From Pseudomonas sp. (GTDB lineage Bacteria > Pseudomonadota > Gammaproteobacteria > Pseudomonadales > Pseudomonadaceae), in contig NZ_PEKX01000007.1 of assembly GCF_002796985.1 (NCBI RefSeq), positions 734,284-798,283 of the forward strand: 64,000 nt of DNA. The letters are read 5' to 3'. How positions within the stretch are numbered: the first letter of the stretch is position 1; each line of letters opens with the position of its first letter. This document shows, piece by piece, positions 1-7,441 of the stretch. The notes beneath the pieces are model-generated. The model saw nothing but the letters and a program-made list of their open reading frames with translations. It did not search any database and was not told where the DNA came from. A program made the position numbers and the translations under genes.

Positions 1-1026
1 ATCGAGCCCGACCGGGTCTACGTCTTCACCCCCGACGGCCACGCCATCGACCTGCCCAAGGGCTCCACTCCGCTGGACTTCGCCTACCGGGTACACACCG
101 AGGTCGGCCACAACTGCCGTGGCGCCAAGATCAACGGCCGCATCGTGCCGCTGAACTACAGCCTGCAGACCGGCGAGCAGGTGGAAATCATCACCGGCAA
201 GCAGGGCGCGCCGAGCCGTGACTGGCTCAACCAGAACCTGGGTTATGTCACTACCTCGCGGGCGCGGGCGAAAATCGTCCACTGGTTCAAGCTGCAGGCG
301 CGCGACCAGAACGTCGCGGCCGGCAAGTCCATGCTCGAGCGCGAACTCGGTCGCCTGGCACTGCCGCCGGTGGACTTCGAGAAGCTCGCCGAGAAGGCCA
401 ACTACAAGACGGGTGAAGACCTGTTCGCCGCTCTGGGTGCTGGCGACTTGCGCCTGGCCCACGTGGTCAACTACGCGCAGCAGTTGGTCGAGCCCGAGCG
501 CGGCACCGAACAGCTCGAACTCATCCCGCGCAAGCCGAGCAAGATCGGCCACGGCAAGCGTGGCGACATCCAGATCCAGGGCGTCGGCAACCTGCTCACG
601 CAGATGGCCGGCTGCTGCCAGCCGCTGCCGGGCGACCCGATCGTCGGCTACATCACCCTCGGTCGCGGCGTCACCATCCACCGCCAGGACTGCGCCACGG
701 CGCTGCAGCTGGCCGGGCGTGAGCCAGAGCGGATTATCCAGGTCAGCTGGGGCCCGGTGCCGGTCAGCACCTATCCGGTGGATATCATCATCCGGGCCTA
801 CGACCGTTCCGGCCTGTTGCGCGATGTCTCGCAGATGCTGCTCAACGAACGCATCAACGTGCTGGCGGTGAACACCCGCTCGGACAAGGAAGACAACACC
901 GCAATCATGCGCCTGACCATCGAGATCCCCGGCCTCGACTCGCTGGGTCGCCTGCTGGGACGCATCTCGCAGCTGCCCAACATCATCGAGGCGCGGCGTG
1001 ACCGCGCGAGTGCCAAGGATGCATAA
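1..1026 (+). CDS. relA: RelA (p)ppGpp synthetase, C-terminal part
   Basis: The frame is open from base 1 to a TAA at 1024-1026, giving the last 341 residues of a protein usually about 745 residues long; the hydrolase-like and synthetase domains lie outside the window. A TGS domain opens the fragment (about residues 5-65), followed by the helical region, the zinc-finger-like segment with a Cys-Cys pair at fragment residues 205-206, and a C-terminal ACT domain (about 260-335). RelA binds stalled ribosomes with uncharged tRNA and makes the stringent alarmone; these C-terminal domains carry ribosome/tRNA contacts and regulation. SpoT shares this architecture, but the downstream mazG overlap is the usual relA context. 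Partial at the 5' end only. Confidence 0.95.
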   Translation: MEPDRVYVFTPDGHAIDLPKGSTPLDFAYRVHTEVGHNCRGAKINGRIVPLNYSLQTGEQVEIITGKQGAPSRDWLNQNLGYVTTSRARAKIVHWFKLQARDQNVAAGKSMLERELGRLALPPVDFEKLAEKANYKTGEDLFAALGAGDLRLAHVVNYAQQLVEPERGTEQLELIPRKPSKIGHGKRGDIQIQGVGNLLTQMAGCCQPLPGDPIVGYITLGRGVTIHRQDCATALQLAGREPERIIQVSWGPVPVSTYPVDIIIRAYDRSGLLRDVSQMLLNERINVLAVNTRSDKEDNTAIMRLTIEIPGLDSLGRLLGRISQLPNIIEARRDRASAKDA

Positions 1027-1852
1027 GCTCGACGACCTGCTGTACCTCATGGCCCGGCTGCGCGACCCGCAGCACGGGTGCCCCTGGGACCTCAAGCAGA
1101 GCTACGCAACCATAGTCCCCTACACCCTCGAAGAGGCGTACGAGGTGGCCGACGCCATCGAGCGCGGTGACTTCGATCATCTGCGCGAGGAGTTGGGAGA
1201 CCTGCTCTTCCAGGTGGTGTATTACGCGCAGTTGGCTCGGGAGGAGGGGCGTTTCGAGTTCGATGCGGTGGTCGATGGGATCACCACTAAGCTGATCCGC
1301 CGCCACCCGCATGTGTTCCCCGACGGGGACCTGTACGGCGAGTCGGACCCAGCGAAGCTGGCGGAAGCCGCGGTCAAGCAGCGTTGGGAGGAACTGAAAG
1401 CCGAGGAGCGCGCCGCCAAGGCTGCCGAGCCGGTGCAGTTGTCCCTGCTGGACGACGTACCCAATGCGCTGCCGGCGTTGAGCCGTGCCAACAAACTGCA
1501 GAAGCGTGCTTCCCAGGTCGGCTTCGACTGGGCCGATGCCTTGCCGGTGGTGGACAAGGTTCGCGAGGAGCTGGACGAGGTGCTCGAAGCCATGGCCGGC
1601 GGTGACGCCGAGGCCCAGGCGGAAGAGGTGGGTGACCTGCTGTTCGTGGTGGTCAACCTGGCGCGCAAGCTCAAGGTCGACCCGGAGACTGCCCTGCGCG
1701 CGGCTAACGCCAAGTTTGAACGGCGCTTCCGCTACATCGAGACGGCCCTGCGTGACCAGGGGCGCACGCTGGAAGACAGCAACCTGGAAGAGATGGACGA
1801 GCTGTGGGGCGCTGCCAAGCGCGACGAGAAGAACCCGCTCAGTTGTGGATAA
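1019..1852 (+). CDS. mazG: MazG nucleoside triphosphate pyrophosphohydrolase
   Basis: Predicted 277-residue all-alpha NTP pyrophosphohydrolase. It has two MazG repeats, the first with GCPWD near the N-terminus and the metal-binding EELGD/EExxD acidic motifs, the second around residue 190 with another EEVGDLLF. The family hydrolyses (d)NTPs to NMP and PPi and lowers ppGpp in E. coli. The ATG overlaps the relA stop codon (ATGCATAA), so the two genes are translationally coupled. I chose this ATG over an in-frame codon 21 bases upstream because it matches the family N-terminus. Confidence 0.95.
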   Translation: MHKLDDLLYLMARLRDPQHGCPWDLKQSYATIVPYTLEEAYEVADAIERGDFDHLREELGDLLFQVVYYAQLAREEGRFEFDAVVDGITTKLIRRHPHVFPDGDLYGESDPAKLAEAAVKQRWEELKAEERAAKAAEPVQLSLLDDVPNALPALSRANKLQKRASQVGFDWADALPVVDKVREELDEVLEAMAGGDAEAQAEEVGDLLFVVVNLARKLKVDPETALRAANAKFERRFRYIETALRDQGRTLEDSNLEEMDELWGAAKRDEKNPLSCG

Positions 1853-1865
1853 GTTGTTCTCCCAA

Positions 1866-1904
1866 CCATGAAAAAGCCCGGATGATTCCGGGCTTTTTCA
1901 TGGT
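1866..1904 (+). terminator. Intrinsic terminator after mazG
   Basis: A hairpin with arms AAAAAGCCCGGA and TCCGGGCTTTTT around a 4-base loop, followed by more T. It begins 13 bases after the mazG stop and has an A-tract on the other side, so it can also act on the minus strand. Confidence 0.9.
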
Positions 1905-1909
1905 TTTTC

Positions 1910-2000
1910 GTAGGAGCGAGCTTGCTCGCGAACCGCTGAATGCCGGCGCTGCCGGGAAATCTGTTCGCGAGCAATAACTAGGCGTCCTCCTCGCTCCTAC
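1910..2000. repeat. REP pair, right arm interrupted
   Basis: The left arm is the standard GTAGGAGCGAGCTTGCTCGC palindrome. The inverted right arm starts TTCGCGAGCAA and ends CGCTCCTAC, but about 14 extra bases (around TAACTAGGCGTCCT) sit where the other copies in this window read straight through. It lies between mazG and the convergent lpxO. Confidence 0.85.
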
Positions 2001-2013
2001 AGGTGGCTGCTAG

Positions 2014-2946
2014 TCAGCCAAACAACCAGCGCAGGACCAGCACCAGCAACACCACCGCGAGCACCGGCCGGGCGATGCGATAGGCCGTGGGATAGGCGCG
2101 CTTGAAGACCTTCACCTTACTGCCCACGGCGTCGCCGAAGCGGATCAGCACCGAATAGGCCTGGTTGATCCCGCCGACGCGCTCGCCCTCGACGTTCTGC
2201 GGCGCCGTGGCGCGGCCGAGGAAGGCGCTGACGCTTCGGTTGATGCGGGTCAGCAGCGGTGACTTGAGCGGGCGCTCTACGTCGCAGAAGAGGATCAGGC
2301 GCGATTCGTCCGTCTCGTTCTTCACCCAGTGGACGAAGGTTTCGTCGAACATCACGTCCTGGCCGTCCCGCCAGGCATAAGGCTGGCCGTCGACGAAGAT
2401 GCGGCACTCCTCGGAGTTTGGCGTTGCCAGGCCGAGGTGGTAACGCAGAGAGCCGCCGTAGGGGTCGCGGTGCTTGTTCAGGTGGCTGCGCGGGGGCAGG
2501 CGGGTGAACATCGCGCCCTTGACGTTGGGAATGCTGCTCACCAGCTCCACGGTCTTGGGGCACAGTCGCTGTGCGGAGGGCAGGGCGCCGTCGTACCAGG
2601 TCAGGTAGAAACGGGTCCAGCCCTTCTTGAAGAAGGAGCCGAAGCCGGCCTCGTTGTTGTTCAGCGCGTCGCGGATGTAGCCCTCGTCGAACAGCTTCTC
2701 GGCTTCCTCGCGGATCATCTGCCAGTTATCGCGCAGCTTGTCGAGTTCGGGGAAGCGCTCGCGGTCCAGGTAGGGCTTGGACGGCACGCTGGAGTTCAGG
2801 TACATCAGCGAGTTGTACGGGGCAAACCAGGCCGAGTGGTTCACCACCTGGCGCAGGAAGGGCAGCCGCACCTTGCCGCGCAGGTGTACGTAGAGGATGG
2901 CGACGAGGAAGATGGCCAGTATCGCGAGAACGATGAGCTTCAGCAT
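2014..2946 (-). CDS. lpxO: LpxO-type lipid A 2-hydroxylase
   Basis: A 310-residue aspartyl/asparaginyl beta-hydroxylase-fold protein with an N-terminal membrane helix (about residues 3-22) and a C-terminal hydrophobic tail. The Fe(II) site is visible as H159-x-D161 (in KHRDPYGG) and H206 (VHWVKN), with R216 as the likely 2-oxoglutarate ligand. The LpxO family hydroxylates secondary acyl chains of lipid A at the inner membrane. I recall this relA-mazG-lpxO2 order from P. aeruginosa. The start at 2946 gives the compact hydrophobic N-terminus expected; an in-frame ATG 45 bases upstream would add a poor leader. Substrate specificity is inferred from family and context. Confidence 0.85.
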   Translation of the reverse strand: MLKLIVLAILAIFLVAILYVHLRGKVRLPFLRQVVNHSAWFAPYNSLMYLNSSVPSKPYLDRERFPELDKLRDNWQMIREEAEKLFDEGYIRDALNNNEAGFGSFFKKGWTRFYLTWYDGALPSAQRLCPKTVELVSSIPNVKGAMFTRLPPRSHLNKHRDPYGGSLRYHLGLATPNSEECRIFVDGQPYAWRDGQDVMFDETFVHWVKNETDESRLILFCDVERPLKSPLLTRINRSVSAFLGRATAPQNVEGERVGGINQAYSVLIRFGDAVGSKVKVFKRAYPTAYRIARPVLAVVLLVLVLRWLFG

Positions 2947-3108
2947 GGCGGTAACGAGTCCGCTCCAGATGAGTGAAATCGAGCCAGGCACTTGCGCTGC
3001 GCTGGCACAGGCCCGAGGATTATACCCCTTGAGGGCAGTCCCGCCGCAGCTATGCGTTAGTCTGGGATTTGTCTGGCATCACTATGGGCTGTTGGAGAGC
3101 CTTACTTC

Positions 3109-3648
3109 ATGAGCATGTCATTACGTGACCAGTTGCTGAAAGCCGGGCTGGTCAACGAGAAGCAGGCCAAGCAGGCCGGCAAGCAGAAGCAGAAACAGCA
3201 ACGCCTGGAGCACAAGAACCAGGTGGTCAAGGATGACAGCCAGCGTCAGGCGGCATTGCAGGCTCAGGCCGAAAAGCTGGCCCGTGATACCGAACTTAAT
3301 CGTCAGCAGCAGGAAAAGGCTGACAAGAAGGCCAAGACTGCGCAGATCAAGCAACTGATCGAGGGCACGCGCCTGCCGAAGATGGAGTCGGACGACTACT
3401 TCAATTTCGTCGACAACAAGAAGGTCAAGCGCATCGCGGTGAATGACCTGATCCGCGACAAGCTCAGTCGTGGCAGCCTGGCCATCGTCAGCTACGACGG
3501 CCGCTACGAGATCGTTCCGCGTGACGCCGCGCTGCGTATCCAGGAGCGCGACGAGCGCCGTGTCATCCTGCTCAGCGAGCCCAGCGGCGAGCCGGACGAC
3601 GACGATCCGTACAAGGATTACGTGGTGCCCGACGACCTCATGTGGTGA
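3109..3648 (+). CDS. DUF2058 family protein (YaiL-like)
   Basis: A 179-residue protein: a Lys/Gln-rich, probably coiled-coil N-terminal half (LRDQLLKAGLVNEKQAK, then long QAQAEKLA-type heptads to about residue 85) and a compact C-terminal half ending in an acidic tail. This is the DUF2058/YaiL nucleoid-associated-like family; its biochemical role is not established. It is divergent from lpxO and has ATG-AGC-ATG at its start, so initiation could be 6 bases further in. Confidence 0.8.
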   Translation: MSMSLRDQLLKAGLVNEKQAKQAGKQKQKQQRLEHKNQVVKDDSQRQAALQAQAEKLARDTELNRQQQEKADKKAKTAQIKQLIEGTRLPKMESDDYFNFVDNKKVKRIAVNDLIRDKLSRGSLAIVSYDGRYEIVPRDAALRIQERDERRVILLSEPSGEPDDDDPYKDYVVPDDLMW

Positions 3649-3663
3649 GGTCGTTACGGCCGC

Positions 3664-3945
3664 TCAGCCAGCCGGGTTGAGCTCCACTCTCCCGAACAAT
3701 GCCTGCGCCGATAGCGGCGTGACGGCATGCAGACGGTCCAGCCGGAACTCCCGGCTGGCATCGTCCACTCGTACTTCCAGGTACTCCTCCAGCATTCCGT
3801 CCGTGTTTCGCCGCGTGTGCGTGGTGAAAGCCTGGGCGTCGAACGCCAGGCAGTCACGCAACTCGATCCGCAGCCAGTAGCGGTGGAGGCAGGCGATCTC
3901 CAGGTAGTCATGCAGATCGCAGTGCAGTGGCTGGTAGGCGTCCAT
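3664..3945 (-). CDS. Rof-like Rho-binding antiterminator
   Basis: A 93-residue protein beginning YQPLHCDLHDYLEIAC, which aligns well with the start of E. coli Rof/YaeO (YQPINCDDYDNLELAC, from memory), followed by the RIELRD and REFRLDRL strands of that Sm-like fold. Rof binds Rho near its primary RNA site and inhibits termination. The gene starts 3 bases after the upstream DUF2024 stop with an SD (GGAGG) inside that gene, so it is the third gene of a small operon. It has a longer C-terminus than E. coli Rof. Whether it still binds Rho is inference. Confidence 0.8.
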   Translation of the reverse strand: MDAYQPLHCDLHDYLEIACLHRYWLRIELRDCLAFDAQAFTTHTRRNTDGMLEEYLEVRVDDASREFRLDRLHAVTPLSAQALFGRVELNPAG

Positions 3946-3948
3946 GCC

Positions 3949-4203
3949 TCAGCAGCCCTCCATTTCGATGATGTAGTAACCCGGGTTCTGCAAGGCTGTT
4001 TCCACCGCTGGCGTGGAAAACTCGCTGTGGCAGAACTGGCAACGGCTCGCCTGCACGTCGTCGGCCTGGATACCGCGCGATGCCAGCCAGTGCGCCGCGA
4101 ATTCCTCGGCGCGGCTGGCATCGTCCGGTTGGACCAGAACATCGAAGTGCAAATAGCGGCCATCGCGGGTGCGCACGTGAGTGTCGTAGACGTGGACCTG
4201 CAT
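3949..4203 (-). CDS. DUF2024 family protein
   Basis: An 84-residue protein with the DUF2024 signature: VYDTHVRTRDGRYLHFDVLV at the N-terminus, a C-x2-C pair (SRCQFCHSE, about residues 59-62) and a C-terminal IIEMEGC. The family has no assigned function; the cysteine pair suggests metal binding or redox activity. It lies 10 bases downstream of the thioredoxin-like gene and directly upstream of the Rof-like gene. Confidence 0.8.
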   Translation of the reverse strand: MQVHVYDTHVRTRDGRYLHFDVLVQPDDASRAEEFAAHWLASRGIQADDVQASRCQFCHSEFSTPAVETALQNPGYYIIEMEGC

Positions 4204-4213
4204 GGCGCGCTCC

Positions 4214-4438
4214 TTACTTCAGGTCGACAAGGGCGGCGCCGAAGTTCAGGTGTAGCACCTGCCCATCGACCACCAGCGCCGGCACCGATTTCACGCCAGC
4301 CGCTTCGGCTTCGGCGACACGTGGCGACTGCTCGCCCAGGTGCACCACTTCCACTTCCCGGTTCAGCAGCGGCAGCAGCGTGCGCTCGGCTTCGACGCAG
4401 ACGGGGCAGCCGGCATGGTAATAAATGGCTTTGCTCAT
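4214..4438 (-). CDS. Small thioredoxin/glutaredoxin-fold protein
   Basis: A 74-residue protein with an active-site-like CPVC at residues 11-14 (YYHAGCPVC) and the cis-proline region KSVPALVV near residue 52. The size fits a minimal glutaredoxin-like fold. It is first in a three-gene minus-strand set divergent from a MarR regulator. SD AGGAG precedes the ATG. Likely a cytoplasmic thiol-disulfide protein; the reducing partner is not in the window. Confidence 0.8.
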   Translation of the reverse strand: MSKAIYYHAGCPVCVEAERTLLPLLNREVEVVHLGEQSPRVAEAEAAGVKSVPALVVDGQVLHLNFGAALVDLK

Positions 4439-4459
4439 GACGCTTCTCCTGATCAGTTA

Positions 4460-4476
4460 GGTATCGATTCGATACC
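4460..4476. promoter_or_regulatory. Palindrome, candidate MarR operator 1
   Basis: GGTATCGATTCGATACC is a near-perfect 17-base palindrome 21 bases upstream of the thioredoxin-like start. It shares TATCGA/TCGATA half-sites with a second palindrome on the MarR side. Assignment to that regulator rests on position only. Confidence 0.55.
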
Positions 4477-4523
4477 AGTTCAGTCTGCGATTGAAATTGA
4501 CCTTCTGTCAAACTGGTTTTTGA

Positions 4524-4540
4524 TCGATACTATCTATCGA
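4524..4540. promoter_or_regulatory. Palindrome, candidate MarR operator 2
   Basis: TCGATA-N5-TATCGA, ending 12 bases before the MarR start codon and overlapping a possible -10 (GATACT, 4526-4531). The position suggests autorepression. Confidence 0.55.
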
Positions 4541-4552
4541 GAGGATTAGCCC

Positions 4553-5122
4553 ATGACCGATACGACCCTGTACGACTATCTCGAACGCATCGCCAGCCTG
4601 ATGCGCGTCTGGGCGCGCGAGCAGCCCTTGATGGCCGACCTGCAGCCGATCCAGCTGAGCGCGCTGAACTACCTGGCGCGCTGCAACCGCTATTCGAATA
4701 CGCCATTGGGGGTGACGGATTTCCTCGGATTGACCAAGGGCACGGTGTCGCAGTCGCTCAAGGCGCTGGAGGCCAAGGGGCTGATCGAGAAGCGTCCGGA
4801 TGCGCAGGACCGCCGCAGCGTGCACCTGGAGCTGACACAAGAAGGCCGGGACCTGATCGATGCGCTGGTGCCGCCGGCTTTCCTGCGGCGCGCCGAGGCA
4901 ACGCTGGGGCAGCGCAGTGAGTTGCTGGTCGAGCTGCTGCGCGAGCTGTTGGCGACCGTGCAGCGCCAGGAAAATGTGCCGGGCTTCGGCCTGTGCCGTA
5001 CCTGCCGGTTCCACCAGCGGCTGGACGATGGCGCGTTGTGCGGGTTGACGGGGGAGCGGCTGGAGGTCGCCGAGGCTGACCTCATCTGCCGCGAGCACGC
5101 CGAGCCGGATCAGGCGGCCTGA
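4553..5122 (+). CDS. MarR-family regulator with C-terminal cysteine cluster
   Basis: A 189-residue regulator. Residues about 30-100 form the winged helix-turn-helix (FLGLTKGTVSQSLKALEAKG, then the wing DAQDRRSVHLELT). An unusual C-terminal extension carries C148, C151, C163 and C179 (FGLCRTCRFH ... LCGLTGE ... LICREH), which looks like a metal or Fe-S site, or a redox switch. It is divergently transcribed from a thioredoxin-like / DUF2024 / Rof-like set, with two related palindromes between, so it probably represses that set and itself. Ligand or signal unknown. Confidence 0.85.
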   Translation: MTDTTLYDYLERIASLMRVWAREQPLMADLQPIQLSALNYLARCNRYSNTPLGVTDFLGLTKGTVSQSLKALEAKGLIEKRPDAQDRRSVHLELTQEGRDLIDALVPPAFLRRAEATLGQRSELLVELLRELLATVQRQENVPGFGLCRTCRFHQRLDDGALCGLTGERLEVAEADLICREHAEPDQAA

Positions 5123-5149
5123 GCCTCCGCGGCGGCGGCCCTGCTCTTC

Positions 5150-5226
5150 GTAGGAGCGAGATTGCTCGCGAACGAAGTATCCGGCGAGTTCGACTCAAGG
5201 CGGTTCGCGAGCAAGCTCGCTCCTAC
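5150..5226. repeat. REP pair (inverted)
   Basis: GTAGGAGCGAGATTGCTCGC and an inverted GCGAGCAAGCTCGCTCCTAC flank about 30 bases. It lies between the convergent MarR and fadL genes. Confidence 0.9.
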
Positions 5227-5260
5227 AAAAAAACGCTGTCGTGTCGGGCGAGAAGGCATG

Positions 5261-5289
5261 AAAAAGCCGGGCATCTGCCCGGCTTTTTC
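5261..5289 (-). terminator. Intrinsic terminator after fadL
   Basis: AAAAAGCCGGGCA / TGCCCGGCTTTTT hairpin just downstream of the fadL stop. It carries A- and T-tracts on both sides, so it may also stop plus-strand transcripts. Confidence 0.9.
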
Positions 5290-5304
5290 GTCACGCAGAA
5301 ACGA

Positions 5305-6594
5305 TCAGAAGCGATAGGTCATCTGCGCGGTCAGGCCGTGGGCGCTGTTGTCGTACTTGGCGCTGTAGCCCGGCTGCAGTTGCATGCCCGCCAGTTCCTG
5401 ACCGTCCGGCTGGTTCACACCGGCAGTGGATTCCCACAGGTAGGCGTAAGCGAAGTCGAAGGTCATGTCGGCGTTGGGCGAGTAGCCGGCGCCCAGGGTG
5501 AAGATCTTGCGATCGCCCACCGGGATGCGCACGGTGCGGTGCTCGTTGGTGGTCGGCGACGGGTCGTAGGCGAAGCCGGTACGCAGCACCCACTGGTCGT
5601 TGTACTGGTAGGAAGTACCGATGGCGGCCGACCAGGTGTCGTGCCAGCTCAGGTCTTCGCCGATGGTGTTGAACTGCGGCAGCGGAGCGCCAGTGTTCTG
5701 CACCTCGATGGACTCCAGACGGCTCCAGCGTGTCCAGGTGGTGCCACCGTAGACGGTCCAGCGGTCATCCAGCTTCTGGGTGATGGACAGGTCCAGGGAC
5801 TCGGGCAGGGTGATGTCCAGGTTGGCGTCCATGCGCGAGTCGAACAGGCCGGCCGGCGAGTTGGACACGGTGGTGTGGCCCTTGAGCTCGTACTTCACCT
5901 TGGAGTGGTAGGTGGCGCCGATGGAGGTGCTCTCGGTCGGGGTGATCAACAGGCCGACGTTGTAACCGGTAGCGGTGTCGTCGCCCTTGATGCTGATCTT
6001 GGTGTCATCGCCGTTGCCACCCAGGGCGCCGTTCAGCGCGCCGGTGTTCAGGTAGTTCTCCAGCTTGCCGTCGATGCGGTTGATGGTCGGACCGAAGCCG
6101 ACAGCCACCACGTCGTTGAACTTGTAGCTGATGGTCGGCTGGACGGTGATCACCTGGACCTTGCTGTAGGAACCATGGGAACGGCCCTGGAAGCTACTTT
6201 CGTAGTCGTTGATGATGCCGTACGGCACGTAGATGCCCAGGCCGACGCTGACCTTGTCGTCCAGCGGAGTGGCGAAGTAGCCGAACGGCACGGCGGCCAG
6301 CGGTACGGAATCGCCTTTGTTGCTGCCCGAGGCGGTGCTGTGCGCGTCGCTGATGTCGTCCTTCGCGGAAACAACGGCCAGACCGCCGCTGACTTCAGTT
6401 CGCTTGAGCTTGGAAATGCCGGCAGGGTTGCCGTAGATGGTGCTGGCGTCCAATGCCGAGGAAGCGCGGCCCGCGTAGGCGGTACCGGCGCCGCTGGCGC
6501 TCTGCTCGTTGATGGCGATGCCGTTGGCAAGCACCTGAGCGGAGGCAGCGCTAATGGTCAGTGCGAGGGTGGTCTTAAGCCATGTTGTTTTCAT
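5305..6594 (-). CDS. FadL/TodX-family outer-membrane transporter
   Basis: A 429-residue beta-barrel with a signal peptide (about residues 1-24, ending QVLA-N) and the mature N-terminus NGIAINEQSASGAGTAYAG, typical of the FadL hatch. The last residues, TYRF, end in an aromatic as expected for outer-membrane assembly. The family takes up long-chain fatty acids or aromatic hydrocarbons; the substrate here is not readable. The chosen start (MKTTWLK) fits the signal peptide, and an SD (AGGAG) sits 12 bases upstream. A perfect TGACCGATCGGTCA palindrome lies about 150 bases upstream. Confidence 0.88.
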   Translation of the reverse strand: MKTTWLKTTLALTISAASAQVLANGIAINEQSASGAGTAYAGRASSALDASTIYGNPAGISKLKRTEVSGGLAVVSAKDDISDAHSTASGSNKGDSVPLAAVPFGYFATPLDDKVSVGLGIYVPYGIINDYESSFQGRSHGSYSKVQVITVQPTISYKFNDVVAVGFGPTINRIDGKLENYLNTGALNGALGGNGDDTKISIKGDDTATGYNVGLLITPTESTSIGATYHSKVKYELKGHTTVSNSPAGLFDSRMDANLDITLPESLDLSITQKLDDRWTVYGGTTWTRWSRLESIEVQNTGAPLPQFNTIGEDLSWHDTWSAAIGTSYQYNDQWVLRTGFAYDPSPTTNEHRTVRIPVGDRKIFTLGAGYSPNADMTFDFAYAYLWESTAGVNQPDGQELAGMQLQPGYSAKYDNSAHGLTAQMTYRF

Positions 6595-6746
6595 TGTAAG
6601 AGCAACTCCTGTGTTTATCGGCGCGCAAGCTACCAAGATTCCCGGGTCTTGGGTAGTGCTGGGCAGGCGCTCTACCTTGGGCTTCAGGGCTCAAACAAGC
6701 GTTCCATCTGGAGGGCGCCCGTTCGTCGCGGTAAGTAAATAATTTC

Positions 6747-6760
6747 TGACCGATCGGTCA
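6747..6760. promoter_or_regulatory. Perfect 14-base palindrome, TetR-type operator candidate
   Basis: TGACCGATCGGTCA is a perfect palindrome with GACCG/CGGTC half-sites like many TetR-family operators. It is in the intergenic region that would hold the minus-strand fadL promoter. No TetR gene is in the window. Confidence 0.45.
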
Positions 6761-6779
6761 CGGTTTGCGTGGTTGAGTG

Positions 6780-7259
6780 CTAGGCGACCCGACTGAAATT
6801 TCCGACATAGCTGTGCCAGGCGTCGACGAAGTCGTGGAGGCGTCCGTGAGGGTGGAAGACCTGACGCCAGACACGGGCCAGCTCCATGGGGTCGTCCACC
6901 AGTGGCAGGGGCAGGTGCTCCGCCTCCACCAGCATCCAGGCGATGGCGGTGCTGTAGCGCAGGTTGACCGTGAGTTCGAGGTGGGGCGCATCGAGGAACG
7001 CATGCTGGCTGGCCAGCCCGCGGACGCGGCTGGCCAGCTCGGGGTCCAGCGCCAGGAATCCGTCCCAGAGCGTCTGGTGCCGCAGTTCACCAATGCGGTA
7101 CAGCCCATGGCCATGGCTGTCATCGAGGGCGCTCCCCAGCGCCGACTGACAGGCCGCTGCCCCCAGCAGCAGCGATTCGGCCGCGACACTGTGACGCCCC
7201 AGATATTGCAGGGTAGGGCGAATCACATACTGGCAAAGATCGTTCGCGGCGATTCCCAT
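6780..7259 (-). CDS. Conserved hypothetical protein
   Basis: A 159-residue soluble-looking protein rich in His, Leu and Ala (AAESLLLGAAACQSALG, ELRHQTLWDGFLALDPEL, DFVDAWHSYVG). I do not recognise a family. SD GAGGATG precedes the ATG. Length, codon bias and position between fadL and the Sel1 gene (a block I recall in P. aeruginosa) support a real gene. Confidence 0.7.
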   Translation of the reverse strand: MGIAANDLCQYVIRPTLQYLGRHSVAAESLLLGAAACQSALGSALDDSHGHGLYRIGELRHQTLWDGFLALDPELASRVRGLASQHAFLDAPHLELTVNLRYSTAIAWMLVEAEHLPLPLVDDPMELARVWRQVFHPHGRLHDFVDAWHSYVGNFSRVA

Positions 7260-7441
7260 GACATCCTCGTCATCGATGACCGGCGGGGCTGGGCGTCTTG
7301 GCAGCTTCTGATGATTATCCTCGGCCCCGCCGGAAGCGGACTTAGCCGCTCGATTTGAAGTGTAGTGCGATGAAGATGATGTAAAGGACTGTTTTTAAAT
7401 TGTTTCGTCGGCGCTGCTTTTCTGCATATTCCTTCTGGCGA

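Noticed and set aside
5338..6738. 466-codon plus-strand frame opposite fadL
   Set aside because: Val/Gly/Gln-rich antisense product with no family; the minus strand encodes a complete FadL barrel.
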